From an uncultured Pseudomonadota bacterium (lineage in GTDB: Bacteria > Pseudomonadota > Alphaproteobacteria > RF32 > CAG-239), in contig CASFUZ010000007.1 in NCBI GenBank assembly GCA_949298065.1, positions 1 through 53,923 of the forward strand: a DNA stretch of 53,923 nucleotides, in the 5' to 3' direction. Numbering within the stretch: position 1 is the stretch's first letter; the number at the start of each line of letters is the position of its first letter. Under the pieces are notes generated by a model, which searched no databases, was not told the DNA's origin, and was given only the letters and a program-made list of their open reading frames with translations. The translations under genes and the position numbers were made by a program. This document shows, piece by piece, positions 42,745 to 51,031 of the stretch.

Positions 42745-43559
42745 TTTTCATCCTTCGCAATAGCTCTATCAAAACACCCTGAACGGAAACCTTCCAAATC
42801 AAGCGTAACAAAATCAAAGCCGAGCTTTTTTAAAACCCGCACTACTTCTTGGTATTGCGCAAACACATCAGATAAATTCTCTTTTGCCACCTCTAAGCGC
42901 ACCAAATCACCATGCACACGCAAGCGCAACTCCACAACCTCTGGCAGCATTTTTTTGAGCTCCGTTTCACCTTTTGCCACACGAGCAAGAGCCGCATCAT
43001 CCAAATATGTGTCATAAGGGAATCTGGTTGCCAAACAAGGAACAGCAGGCTTAGAAGCTGTTTTTAACCCAAGCTCGGCGGACAATTTTCGAATATCGGC
43101 CTTTGTCAAGCCAACTTCCGCCAAAGGAGATATAATGCCAAGCTCTTGCAAGGCTTTTCTTCCGGGACGATAGACCTTCAAATCATCGGCATTTGTTCCA
43201 TCCAACACATATTTCAAACCTTGCGCTTTGGCATAAGCAACAAACTTTTCAAATATAGCTTTCTTGCAAAAATAACACCGCTCACGCCTGTTGTTTCTAA
43301 CCGCCTCTAGGTCAAACGGATTAAAGCTCAAAAATTCGCTTTTAACCCCCAAATCTACCGCTGCTTGCTTTGCCTCGCTCATCTCCTTTTCGTCTTGCAA
43401 AACCGTTTTCATCGTCAAAGCCACAAGCGGGAATGGCTTTTCTTCAGACATTTTTTGCAAAACCGCCAACAAAAACATACTATCCACCCCGCCGGAAAAA
43501 GCCAAAGCGATTCCCTCTGAAGTTAGAGGACGAAGAAAAGCTTCCAGAGCCTTAAGCAT
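42741..43559 (-). CDS. larE: LarE, ATP-dependent sulfur transferase for the nickel-pincer cofactor
   Basis: A 272-residue PP-loop ATPase. SGGVDSMFLL (residues 22-31) is the PP-loop. LarE inserts two sulfurs into the cofactor precursor P2CMN. Three cysteines fit the family: C95 and C98 (RCYFCK) and C175 (PAVPCLATRFPYD). C175 lies where the sacrificial sulfur-donating Cys176 is in L. plantarum, while the extra CxxC pair is that of forms proposed to hold a [4Fe-4S] cluster. The ATG at 43559 overlaps the larC end by eight bases; the frame is open to 43595. The gene is followed by the nickel transporter. Confidence 0.88.
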   Translation of the reverse strand: MLKALEAFLRPLTSEGIALAFSGGVDSMFLLAVLQKMSEEKPFPLVALTMKTVLQDEKEMSEAKQAAVDLGVKSEFLSFNPFDLEAVRNNRRERCYFCKKAIFEKFVAYAKAQGLKYVLDGTNADDLKVYRPGRKALQELGIISPLAEVGLTKADIRKLSAELGLKTASKPAVPCLATRFPYDTYLDDAALARVAKGETELKKMLPEVVELRLRVHGDLVRLEVAKENLSDVFAQYQEVVRVLKKLGFDFVTLDLEGFRSGCFDRAIAKDEK

Positions 43560-44763
43560 TGTCGCTTGCCTCTGCCAAACGGCGCGCCTCATCAAAAACC
43601 TGCCGGAAAGTTACATTGTTTTTTTCTGCCAAGAGCTTAACACTTTCATATTCTGGGTTATACCGCACAATATCGTCCAAAAAACATTTCTTGACCTCAA
43701 CCTCGCCGAAAGATGTTTTAACCTTCATCATCTCCCGCTTCATACACCGCCGCTCCACTGCATATTTTCTGAGCCCGATTGTTGAAGTATTGCGAAAAAT
43801 AATATCTTCCATTTGCGGCAAAAGTTCAGCGGATGTAATCACACGCAACATATAAGCCGGACGATTCTTTTTCATAAAACACGGTTCAAAATGGACATCC
43901 GCCGCACCTGCGTTCATCAGTTTTTCCATCGCCAAACCAAGTTCTTCGGCGGTTGAATCATCAATATTTGTTTCTATAACAAACATCTGTTTTTCAGGCA
44001 CATCATCTTCCAAAACCATCACCCGCAGAAAATTTGCATGCCCAAAATCTTTTTTACCCAAGCCGATTCCCGTTTTTCTGATTTTATAAGCTGACGGAAG
44101 CTTGTCTTTGGTCCGAAGAGCTGCCGCCGCGGCAATTCCCGTCGGCGTAACCATCTCACCGTCATCATTCGTCGGACACAGCGCTATACCGTATTTTTCC
44201 GCCACATTCACCACAGCCGGAACCGGCACGGGCAACCGCCCGTGTTGGCACATCACAAAACCTTGCCCTTCGTTCAATGACTTGACAATAACTTCATCAA
44301 TCCCCAAATCATCAATCAACACAGCAATAGAAATAATATCTACAATAGAGTCCACCGCGCCAACTTCATGAAAATGCACTTCCTCCACCGCACAGCCATG
44401 CGCTTTTGCCTCGGCTTCAGCCACAATTCTAAACATTTTTTTGGCCAATACCCGAGCTTTGTCAGACATCTCTGTCTTATCAATAATCTCTTCAACCTCT
44501 GCCAAATGTCTGTGTTCGTGATGATGATGTTCAGCATATTCTTCTTCATGCGAATGTTCATAATGATGCAAAATCACCTTAAAATCACATCCGCTAATGC
44601 TGTAAGACGACTTTTGCATAATCTCATAGTCAAACTCCTGAACAGGCAAACTTTTCAAAACCGCATTCAGCTTGTCTCGGCTTGCACCTAAATCAAGCAA
44701 AGCCGCCACCAACATATCTCCACTGATACCAGAAGCCCCTTCCAAATACAAATATTGGGACAT
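43552..44763 (-). CDS. larC: LarC, nickel insertase of the nickel-pincer cofactor
   Basis: A 403-residue protein that inserts nickel into the sulfur-loaded precursor (CTP-dependent cyclometallase). The N-terminal half starts YLYLEGASGISGDMLVAALLDLGA; a His-rich stretch HSHEEEYAEHHHHEHRH follows near residue 70 and probably binds nickel; the C-terminal half has ETNIDDSTAEEL. In L. plantarum larC1 and larC2 are joined by a frameshift; here it is one continuous reading frame, as in most bacteria. It abuts larB and overlaps larE by eight bases. Confidence 0.92.
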   Translation of the reverse strand: MSQYLYLEGASGISGDMLVAALLDLGASRDKLNAVLKSLPVQEFDYEIMQKSSYSISGCDFKVILHHYEHSHEEEYAEHHHHEHRHLAEVEEIIDKTEMSDKARVLAKKMFRIVAEAEAKAHGCAVEEVHFHEVGAVDSIVDIISIAVLIDDLGIDEVIVKSLNEGQGFVMCQHGRLPVPVPAVVNVAEKYGIALCPTNDDGEMVTPTGIAAAAALRTKDKLPSAYKIRKTGIGLGKKDFGHANFLRVMVLEDDVPEKQMFVIETNIDDSTAEELGLAMEKLMNAGAADVHFEPCFMKKNRPAYMLRVITSAELLPQMEDIIFRNTSTIGLRKYAVERRCMKREMMKVKTSFGEVEVKKCFLDDIVRYNPEYESVKLLAEKNNVTFRQVFDEARRLAEASDNA

Positions 44764-45435
44764 TTATTTTATTCTCCTCAAAATCTTACAGGCCGTAACT
44801 GCCGCTCCGAAACCATTATCAATATTCACCACCGAGATTCCCTCTGCGCATGAATTAAGCATTGTCAGAAGTGCCGACAAACCGTTAAACGAAGCACCAT
44901 AACCGACAGAGGTCGGCACGGCAATGACCGGAGCCTCAACCAATCCGGCCAAAACACCGGCCAAAGCCCCTTCCATTCCGGCAACGGCAATAATAACCTC
45001 TGCTTTTCTGATTTCCTCCAACTTGGCAAATAATCTGTGGATTCCAGCAACACCGACATCATAAAAACGATCAACCTTTGCACCGAAAAACTCAGCCGTC
45101 CGCGCCGCTTCTTCCGCCACGGGCAAATCGGCCGTGCCTCCGGTACAAACAGCGATTCTGCCTTTGAGGTGAGCCATTGTTCCACTTTTTAAGACAAGCG
45201 TTTTGGAACATTCGTCATACTCTATCACAAGCCCTTCTGTTTTTACAAAATCAGCCTGCTCTTGAGAACATCTGGTTCCCAAAACCGCAATTTTTTGCTC
45301 GGCAAAAGTTTTTAAAATCTTTGCCAGCTGTTCTTTGGTTTTGCCGGCACAATAGATTGTTTCCGGCATTCCGGTTCTGTCTTTACGGCTCAAGTCCAAC
45401 TTGGCAAAGCCTAACTCTGCAAAACTATCTGCCAT
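44764..45435 (-). CDS. larB: LarB, pyridinium-3,5-biscarboxylate mononucleotide synthase
   Basis: A 223-residue PurE-like enzyme that carboxylates and hydrolyses nicotinic acid adenine dinucleotide, the first step of the nickel-pincer nucleotide cofactor. Family features: ELGFAKLDLSRKDRTGMPETIYCAGKT at the N-terminus, VCTGGTADLPVAEEAARTAEFFG and VGVAGIHRL in the core, and PTSVGYGASFNGLSALLTMLNSCAEGISVVNIDNGFGAA at the end. The C-terminal block SCAEGISVVNIDNGFGAA is a LarB hallmark. It is contiguous with the flavodoxin gene upstream. Confidence 0.93.
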   Translation of the reverse strand: MADSFAELGFAKLDLSRKDRTGMPETIYCAGKTKEQLAKILKTFAEQKIAVLGTRCSQEQADFVKTEGLVIEYDECSKTLVLKSGTMAHLKGRIAVCTGGTADLPVAEEAARTAEFFGAKVDRFYDVGVAGIHRLFAKLEEIRKAEVIIAVAGMEGALAGVLAGLVEAPVIAVPTSVGYGASFNGLSALLTMLNSCAEGISVVNIDNGFGAAVTACKILRRIK

Positions 45436-46014
45436 CTATTTTCCAAACCCCAAGTCTTTCAGCCAACCGGAGATTCCCATTGTGCGACTGCCATATCCGA
45501 CCCAACCGTCAGATAAAACTTCGCAACCTTTGCATTGTTTGGTCATATCAGCAATTGTGTTTTGCGCTCCGCCGCCGCCATGCGTAATAAACGGGACAAC
45601 CTTTTTGCCGGACAAATCATAGCTTTCCAAAAAACTGCTGACTTGCGGTGTAATGGTTCCCCACCAGTTTGGCGAGCCCAAGAAGATAACATCATATTGC
45701 GCCATATCAGCCACCTTTGATGTTAGTTTCGGACGATATCCGTCCCTAATTTCCTTTTGAGCCTGCATTGTCATCGGACGATATTCTTCCGGATAGCTTC
45801 CTTCAGTTTTAATCTCAAACAAATCTCCGCCGACTTTTTCATGAATGGCTTCAGCCACTTCTTTGGTATTTCCGCTATAAGAATAATAAGCCACCAATAT
45901 CTTGGCATTTTCCTTGTTCATATTTTCATTCTCCCGCATCTGCGCCATAATCTTATAGCTTGAAAAAGCAATAACGGAAAAGACAATAAGACCTAAAAAC
46001 AAAAACTTATTCAT
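45436..46014 (-). CDS. Membrane-anchored or exported flavodoxin (Flavodoxin_4-like)
   Basis: A 192-residue flavodoxin. The FMN loop is YYSYSGNTKEVAEAI near residue 44, followed by GSPNWWGTITPQVSSFLE and FITHGGGGAQNT. The N-terminus, MNKFLFLGLIVFSVIAFSS, is a signal or membrane anchor, which is not expected of a cytoplasmic flavodoxin. I use the ATG at 46014, because GGGAGA lies eight bases before it; a TTG at 46020 is open too but is too close to that site. It shares the transcript with the aldo/keto reductase and larB. Confidence 0.85.
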   Translation of the reverse strand: MNKFLFLGLIVFSVIAFSSYKIMAQMRENENMNKENAKILVAYYSYSGNTKEVAEAIHEKVGGDLFEIKTEGSYPEEYRPMTMQAQKEIRDGYRPKLTSKVADMAQYDVIFLGSPNWWGTITPQVSSFLESYDLSGKKVVPFITHGGGGAQNTIADMTKQCKGCEVLSDGWVGYGSRTMGISGWLKDLGFGK

Positions 46015-46028
46015 TTTCAATTTCTCCC

Positions 46029-47267
46029 TTAGGCTTCAAATGTTTTGGCCACTTCCTTCATCCACTTGCTGATTTCAATATGCTGCGGACAATTCTTTTC
46101 ACACATTCTGCATCCGATACAAGAAGATGCCTTGCCATGCGTCTTAATCAGATTTGCATAATAAACCGCCTGAGCATTAAACGGCTTATCGTCGCGTTCT
46201 TGTTTCTCGGCATTATACAAAGCAAAATAATCCGGAATGGCAATCTTCATCGGACAAGCCTCAACACAATATTTGCATGCCGTGCACGGAATAGTAATTT
46301 CATCATGCAAAGTCTTAACCGCTGTTTCCACAACTCTCATTTCTTGCTCGTTTAAGGGCTTAAAGTTTTGCATGTAAGAGGTATTGTCTTCAAGCTGCTC
46401 CATATTGCTCATACCGCTCAAAACCATCATCACGCCATCCAAACTTGCGGCATAACGAATAGCCCAAGAAGCCACCGACATATCAGGCTCAGCATTCTTA
46501 AAAATCTTCTCCACCTTGGGCGGAACCATCGCCAAACTACCACCCTTAACCGGCTCCATCACAATAACCGGTTTGTTGTATTTTTGTGCAACCTCATAAC
46601 ATCTTCTGGATTGTATGCTGGCATTATCCCAGTCAATATAATTAATCTGCAACTGCACAAACTCAACTTCCGGATGCTCCTTCAGCACCTCTTCCAACAT
46701 CTCCGGAGAATCATGGAAAGAAAAACCGAAATGCTTAACTTTTCCTTCTTTTTTCTTATTTTCAACAAACTTAAAACTATCATATTTGCGTGCATTTCCG
46801 ATTGTATTAGCATTAACATTATGTACCAGATAATAATCAAAATAATCCAAACCGGTTTTTTCTAATTGCTTATTAAAAATTTCTTCTTGATGCTCTGCGC
46901 TCTTGAGCATACCGATAGGCAGCTTGCTGGCTACGGTAAACTTATTTCGCGGATGTCTTTCCACCAAAGACTTTCTGAGCGCATTTTCGCTTTCATAACC
47001 CATATACATCCAAGCCGTGTCAAAATAAGTGAAGCCTCTGTCCAAGAAAGTATCCACCATCTTATTTAGGGTATCATAATCAATGGATGTTTGATCGGAC
47101 GGATTCTTAAGCGGCAAACGCATAAACCCGAAACCGAGCTTATTTTTGGGGTTAATCTGACTTTTAACGGATTCTGCAACCGCAATCTTGTCCGCAAGAG
47201 TCAATTTCGGCAAAGCCGACAAAGCAAAAGCAGCCAAAGTTGTCATCAAAAACTCTCTCCTGTTCAT
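46029..47267 (-). CDS. Tat-exported aldo/keto reductase with C-terminal 4Fe-4S domain
   Basis: A 412-residue protein. It starts [19 protein letters not shown], a classic Tat signal (NRREFL). The aldo/keto reductase barrel follows: [22 protein letters not shown] (Asp and Tyr of the active site), VASKL (Lys) and YLVHN (His). The C-terminal part has two ferredoxin-type clusters, [12 protein letters not shown] and [12 protein letters not shown]. Such AKR-ferredoxin fusions are common in gut bacteria; a Tat signal on one is notable. AGGAG is eight bases before this ATG; an upstream ATG at 47285 lacks a site. A MerR-type promoter is 35 bases upstream. Confidence 0.87.
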   Translation of the reverse strand: MNRREFLMTTLAAFALSALPKLTLADKIAVAESVKSQINPKNKLGFGFMRLPLKNPSDQTSIDYDTLNKMVDTFLDRGFTYFDTAWMYMGYESENALRKSLVERHPRNKFTVASKLPIGMLKSAEHQEEIFNKQLEKTGLDYFDYYLVHNVNANTIGNARKYDSFKFVENKKKEGKVKHFGFSFHDSPEMLEEVLKEHPEVEFVQLQINYIDWDNASIQSRRCYEVAQKYNKPVIVMEPVKGGSLAMVPPKVEKIFKNAEPDMSVASWAIRYAASLDGVMMVLSGMSNMEQLEDNTSYMQNFKPLNEQEMRVVETAVKTLHDEITIPCTACKYCVEACPMKIAIPDYFALYNAEKQERDDKPFNAQAVYYANLIKTHGKASSCIGCRMCEKNCPQHIEISKWMKEVAKTFEA

Positions 47268-47301
47268 AGAAAAAACTCCTCTCAAAAACTGATTCGTGCT
47301 A

Positions 47302-47332
47302 AGGATAACATTTTGAGCTTACTCTAGGTCAA
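47302..47332 (-). promoter_or_regulatory. MerR-type promoter (19-bp spacer) before the aldo/keto reductase gene
   Basis: On the minus strand TTGACC (47332-47327), 19-base spacer TAGAGTAAGCTCAAAATGT, TATCCT (47307-47302). A 19-base spacer with a CTAGAGT dyad element at its start is typical of promoters twisted open by MerR-family activators such as NmlR/AdhR. The second half-site (GCTCAA) is imperfect. A 16-base spacing to TGTTAT is the alternative reading. Confidence 0.5.
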
Positions 47333-47362
47333 GCGTTTTTTTATTATCCTCATCAAAAAATA

Positions 47363-47797
47363 TTACCTTTCCAAAATCTCCGCGCACGCCGCAAAACCAC
47401 CCTTGGATTCGCTCAAATATTCCAAACCGCTTTCCACTTCGCCGAGCTCAATAAGACTATTATCCGGCATCAAACTATGCGTTTTATAAAAAAAGCCAAA
47501 ATTCCCCCAAGGAGCATAAATAAACATCTTTCCCGCCGTTGCAATCATACCGCGCGGCGCATCTTTTAAGGATAGGGGCTTTGGAAATTCGCTGATTTTT
47601 TCCTCTCCCGCAAAATCAATAAATTCAAACTCCGCCGGCAACATCTGCACAAATTGGCGCGCCGCGGAATTATCCGCCATCTGCACCACAACTTCTTTGC
47701 CGCTGTCTAAGGTCAATTTAATTTTCATCACTTCTGCACTCCAAGCAAAATCTAAAAAAGAAATAAAAGCCATCAAAAATACCAAAAGTTTTTTCAT
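47363..47797 (-). CDS. Exported cyclophilin-like protein
   Basis: A 144-residue protein with a signal peptide (MKKLLVFLMAFISFLDFAWSA, cleavage after WSA) and a cyclophilin-like_fold domain: MKIKLTLDSGKEVVVQMADNSAARQFVQMLP at the start, then the GMIATAGKMFIYAPWGNFGFFYK region and LIELGEVESGLEYL. In this family (DUF3830/cyclophilin_like) the core folds like cyclophilin but the isomerase residues are not expected. It is five bases from the CMD-like gene and belongs to the same exported redox set. Confidence 0.78.
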   Translation of the reverse strand: MKKLLVFLMAFISFLDFAWSAEVMKIKLTLDSGKEVVVQMADNSAARQFVQMLPAEFEFIDFAGEEKISEFPKPLSLKDAPRGMIATAGKMFIYAPWGNFGFFYKTHSLMPDNSLIELGEVESGLEYLSESKGGFAACAEILER

Positions 47798-47802
47798 AAA
47801 AC

Positions 47803-48651
47803 TTATTCCTCATAGATAGGTTTATAATTTTCAATTTCCGTATTCTTAATCATATTGATTGTTGTCATCGCATTAGGCAAACCGATGTATGGGATTGCTT
47901 GAACCATTGCCGCCAAAAGTTTTTCTTTATCATTTCCGGCTCTCATTGCCCCAACCACATGCGCCTCAATCTGTTTTTCAGCACCCATTGCCGTCAATAT
48001 CACCAAAGACAAAAGCTCTCTTTGTTTAACATCAAGCCCTTTGCGGGTATAAAAATCTCCGAAACAAAAATCCGTTAAGGTATTAGGCACAACGTTCTTA
48101 TATTCGTTTGGCAATTTTGCCATCGCTTTTTTCACTTCATCGCCATAAAGTTTTTGCTGAATTTCCAAACCCTTAAGATGTCTGTCCTCATCCGTGGTCG
48201 TACCTGTTTTTTCCAACGGCAATTTAATATTTCTCTCTTTCGCCACCTCATTAAAAACCCCAATAGCATTCAATGTCTTCGGAAAACCGATAAACGGTGC
48301 GCATTGATAAATCGCTTCTCTCACTTCCAAGGGCGTATTCCCCACATTCAACGCCGCATTAATATGCGCTTTAAGCTGAGGCAGAGTCTGCATTGTTGCC
48401 AAAGAAACAACCGTAATCATTTCCCTTTCCTTATGAGTTAAATTGCCCGTAAAAAAGACCTCACCGAAAATATTGCGTTGCAAAATCTCCATAAACTCAG
48501 GGTCTGTCGGATTCTCTACCCGTTCTGCCTGAAAAAGAGTCTTAAAAACCTCATCTGCCTTATCCGCACGTGTCATAATTTTTTCCTCCGCCACTACAAA
48601 GTTAACACACCAAAACAAATTCAAAAATAAAGTAAAAACAAAAATTTTCAT
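47803..48651 (-). CDS. Exported two-domain carboxymuconolactone decarboxylase-like protein
   Basis: A 282-residue protein with a signal peptide (MKIFVFTLFLNLFWCVNFVVA, cleavage at VVA) and two tandem CMD domains. Domain 1 has LTHKEREMITVVSLATMQTLPQLKAHINAALNVGNTPLEVREAIYQ; domain 2 has LDVKQRELLSLVILTAMGAEKQIEAHVVGAMRAGNDKEKLLAAMVQ. The AhpD-type CxxC is missing in both, so a peroxidase role is unlikely. Relatives occur beside AKR, flavodoxin and LysR genes in gut bacteria. The ATG at 48651 is used because GGGAGTAAGG lies before it; an ATG at 48666 lacks a site. Confidence 0.83.
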   Translation of the reverse strand: MKIFVFTLFLNLFWCVNFVVAEEKIMTRADKADEVFKTLFQAERVENPTDPEFMEILQRNIFGEVFFTGNLTHKEREMITVVSLATMQTLPQLKAHINAALNVGNTPLEVREAIYQCAPFIGFPKTLNAIGVFNEVAKERNIKLPLEKTGTTTDEDRHLKGLEIQQKLYGDEVKKAMAKLPNEYKNVVPNTLTDFCFGDFYTRKGLDVKQRELLSLVILTAMGAEKQIEAHVVGAMRAGNDKEKLLAAMVQAIPYIGLPNAMTTINMIKNTEIENYKPIYEE

Positions 48652-48686
48652 CAGCCTTACTCCCATATTTTTTTAAACTATTATGG

Positions 48687-48715
48687 TTGACGAGAAGCCG
48701 GAAGTCTAATATTGT
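48687..48715 (+). promoter_or_regulatory. Promoter of the LysR-type regulator
   Basis: TTGACG (48687-48692), 17-base spacer, TATTGT (48710-48715), 40 bases before the LysR start. The divergent CMD-like gene has a weaker candidate (TTAGAC, 18 bases, CATAAT) on the other strand in the same intergenic region, consistent with LysR-dependent activation. The palindrome-like ATAAATATTTTTTAT near 48731-48745 may be the LysR site. Confidence 0.45.
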
Positions 48716-48755
48716 TTTCTTATAAAGCCATAAATATTTTTTATAGTGAGGCAAG

Positions 48756-49676
48756 ATGGAGCTAACCCAATTATTACAATTCAAGACCATTGCCGAATGC
48801 AAAACCATGACCCTGGCGGCTGAGCGTTTGCACATCTCCCAACCCGCTTTAAGTATGAGCTTAAAAAAGCTGGAAGAAGAGCTTGGCACCCCACTGTTTG
48901 AACGCAAGAAAAACAACATCAGCTTAAACAAATCCGGTGAGCTCGCCTTCACTTATGCCTGCGCTATCTTAGGTCAAGCCGAAGAAATGAAAAACGCTTT
49001 CCGCCAATATGCCAAAGAAAACAACCACCTGAATTTAGGCTTTTGCGACCCCGGACCCATGCGTTTTTCCGCACCGCTTTTACAAAAAAGCAACCATAAT
49101 CTTTCCATCTCATCCGAGCTTGTTGACGATGACAAAACCTTGCTAAACAGCTTGTTAACTAAAAAGTTTGATGCCGTAATATCTCTTGAAAAACTGGAAC
49201 ATTCGGATGTTGAAAGCCTGCCCTTTGCCAAAGAACAACTAATGTTGTCTCTCCCCAAAGGCGACAAACTTGCCAACAAAACAAGCATCAATTTGCACGA
49301 CTACCCCAACCGAGAATTTGCGGTTTATCGTTCATACTGCGCTTATGAGAGAAAGATGCAAAACTTTATGGACTGGCTGGTATCCTTACCCAACGTAACC
49401 GTATATACGGATTACTTCATCTTCCGACAAATGCTGGAACAAAAAAATGTTCTGAGCTTCACCACGCGACTGGTTCAGACCTATCGCAATGACGGAGAAA
49501 GAATCATCATTCCCTTGGAAGACGAAGGTATCACGGCAACCTACTGGCTTTCATATACCAAAGACAACCAAAAACGCCTCAAACCCATTCTTTCTTGGAT
49601 GGATGAAAATGCTCTTATGCTTTTAGGGACAGACAATCAAGCTATAAATAAAAATTATAACCCCATAAACAAATAA
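48756..49676 (+). CDS. LysR-type transcriptional regulator
   Basis: A 306-residue LysR regulator. The N-terminal helix-turn-helix reads MELTQLLQFKTIAECKTMTLAAERLHISQPALSMSLKKLEEELGTPLFER; the rest is a periplasmic-binding-protein-like effector domain. It is divergent from the CMD-like gene and probably controls the exported redox operon, as LysR genes usually control their divergent neighbour. GTGAGG lies before the ATG. Confidence 0.92.
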   Translation: MELTQLLQFKTIAECKTMTLAAERLHISQPALSMSLKKLEEELGTPLFERKKNNISLNKSGELAFTYACAILGQAEEMKNAFRQYAKENNHLNLGFCDPGPMRFSAPLLQKSNHNLSISSELVDDDKTLLNSLLTKKFDAVISLEKLEHSDVESLPFAKEQLMLSLPKGDKLANKTSINLHDYPNREFAVYRSYCAYERKMQNFMDWLVSLPNVTVYTDYFIFRQMLEQKNVLSFTTRLVQTYRNDGERIIIPLEDEGITATYWLSYTKDNQKRLKPILSWMDENALMLLGTDNQAINKNYNPINK

Positions 49677-49732
49677 TATTAGACGATTGCTTATTTGCGC
49701 TCTAAAATCATATAAAAAAACAAGGAATTGAT

Positions 49733-50797
49733 ATGCTAAAAATACTGACTATTCTTCTTATTGTTACTTTAATTCTAAGCGGTCTCGTTTGGCGCGAAAT
49801 CGGCGCATCACCCTCTGCAGAAGAATTGAAGAAATACGAACATTTACCTTATTTCAAGCATGGCAAATTTCAAAGTCCGCAAAAAATGGTTTATGACTTT
49901 GACAATGTTCGCAATGGTCCGGCAAGCTGGTTTCGTTTTATCAAAAGCTCACCTTTTGCGCCCAAACAACCGCTCCCGATGCAAAAACTTTCTAAAGAGA
50001 GTTTTTCCGAACAAGCCGAAAATTTCGCTTTATATTGGCTCGGGCATTCTATGGCTTTAATGGACTTTGGCGGCAAAAGAATCATCTTTGACCCTGTTTT
50101 TGACAACGCCGCACCTATAGCTTTTATGGTTCCGCGTTATGGTGCTGCACCGCTAAAACGCAAGGACCTACCCAAAATAGACTTTGTCATCATCACCCAC
50201 AACCACTACGACCACTTGGAAAGAAAATCCGTTCAATATCTCAAAGATTCGCATTTCATTGTTCCTTTGGGTGTTGGTGCCGCACTCCGCGGTTGGGGTA
50301 TAAAAGCTGAGAATATAACCGAACTCGGCTGGGGCGAAAATTTTGAAACTGACGGAATAAGCATTTTTGCCGAAACAGCCGTACATTACTCAAGCCGAGG
50401 CTTTAGCGACCGCAACAAAACTTTATGGAACTCTTATGTCCTGAAAAACAAAGATCAAAAAATATTTTGGAGCGGCGACAGCGGCTATGGCAAACATTTT
50501 GCAGATATTGGTAATAAATATGGACCTTTTGATCTCGCAGCTATAGAAATAGACGGCTGGAACACCGGCTGGCCAAACACGCATATGTTCCCGCAAGAAG
50601 TTATCAAAGCCGCTCAAGAACTAAAAACAAAAAAACTTTTGCCTTTGCATTGGGCTGTGTTTGACTTAGCTTTGCACCCTTGGCATGAATCTATTGATAT
50701 GCTTTTTGCGGAAAATAAAAATACGGATATTAAAATCCTAACACCCTTGATGGGCGAAAAACTCACCCCCACCTCTAAAACCTCAAAATGGTGGTAA
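49733..50797 (+). CDS. Membrane-anchored MBL-fold hydrolase (NAPE-PLD/UlaG-like)
   Basis: A 354-residue metallo-beta-lactamase-fold hydrolase with an N-terminal membrane segment (MLKILTILLIVTLILSGLVW). The zinc motif is THNHYDHLE (HxHxDH) near residue 148; further features are WLGHSMALMDFGGKRIIFDPVF and YWSGDSGYGKHFADI. The IFDPVF and SPFAPKQP stretches match the NAPE-hydrolysing phospholipase D-like/RomA group, so the substrate may be a phospholipid or phosphodiester. It follows the LysR gene on the same strand after 56 bases. Confidence 0.8.
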   Translation: MLKILTILLIVTLILSGLVWREIGASPSAEELKKYEHLPYFKHGKFQSPQKMVYDFDNVRNGPASWFRFIKSSPFAPKQPLPMQKLSKESFSEQAENFALYWLGHSMALMDFGGKRIIFDPVFDNAAPIAFMVPRYGAAPLKRKDLPKIDFVIITHNHYDHLERKSVQYLKDSHFIVPLGVGAALRGWGIKAENITELGWGENFETDGISIFAETAVHYSSRGFSDRNKTLWNSYVLKNKDQKIFWSGDSGYGKHFADIGNKYGPFDLAAIEIDGWNTGWPNTHMFPQEVIKAAQELKTKKLLPLHWAVFDLALHPWHESIDMLFAENKNTDIKILTPLMGEKLTPTSKTSKWW

Positions 50798-51031
50798 AAG
50801 TGGTAAAATATATTAACCAAAAACCCCGCACAAGGTGGGGTTTTAAGTATTGGCGGAGAGATAGGGATTACTCTGCGCTCCGCTTGAGTTGCACAGGCGC
50901 TCTTTCGCTTCGCTCACCGGCGTGCTCCCGCCCGCCTTTCGCTGGTAGTCGAACCCCTCTCCCTAGGGTTCAAATCCCAACCCTCCTCATCATTAACCAA
51001 AAACCCCGCACAAGGCGGGGCTTTAGCTTAA
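50798..51031. repeat. tRNA-Ser tail duplication with terminator copies
   Basis: No gene here. Two near-identical terminators (stem CCCCGC/GTGGGG at 50824-50840 and CCCCGC/GCGGGG at 51004-51020, about 180 bases apart) and a 19-base exact copy of the tRNA-Ser 3' end (50851-50869, TGGCGGAGAGATAGGGATT) bracket a GC-rich 118-base insert (50870-50987) that on the plus strand ends in a T-arm-like GGGTTCAAATCCC. The minus-strand tRNA is followed by terminator, insert, second tail and second terminator. Confidence 0.75.
51000..51025. terminator. Terminator of tRNA-Ser
   Basis: Stem CCCCGC / GCGGGG with loop ACAAG. On the minus strand it lies about ten bases after the tRNA CCA and is followed by T-rich sequence (TTTTTGG). 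Confidence 0.7.

Noticed and set aside
42741..44763. Programmed frameshift in larC as in L. plantarum
   Set aside because: larC here is one continuous 403-codon frame from N- to C-terminal hallmark, so no frameshift is required.
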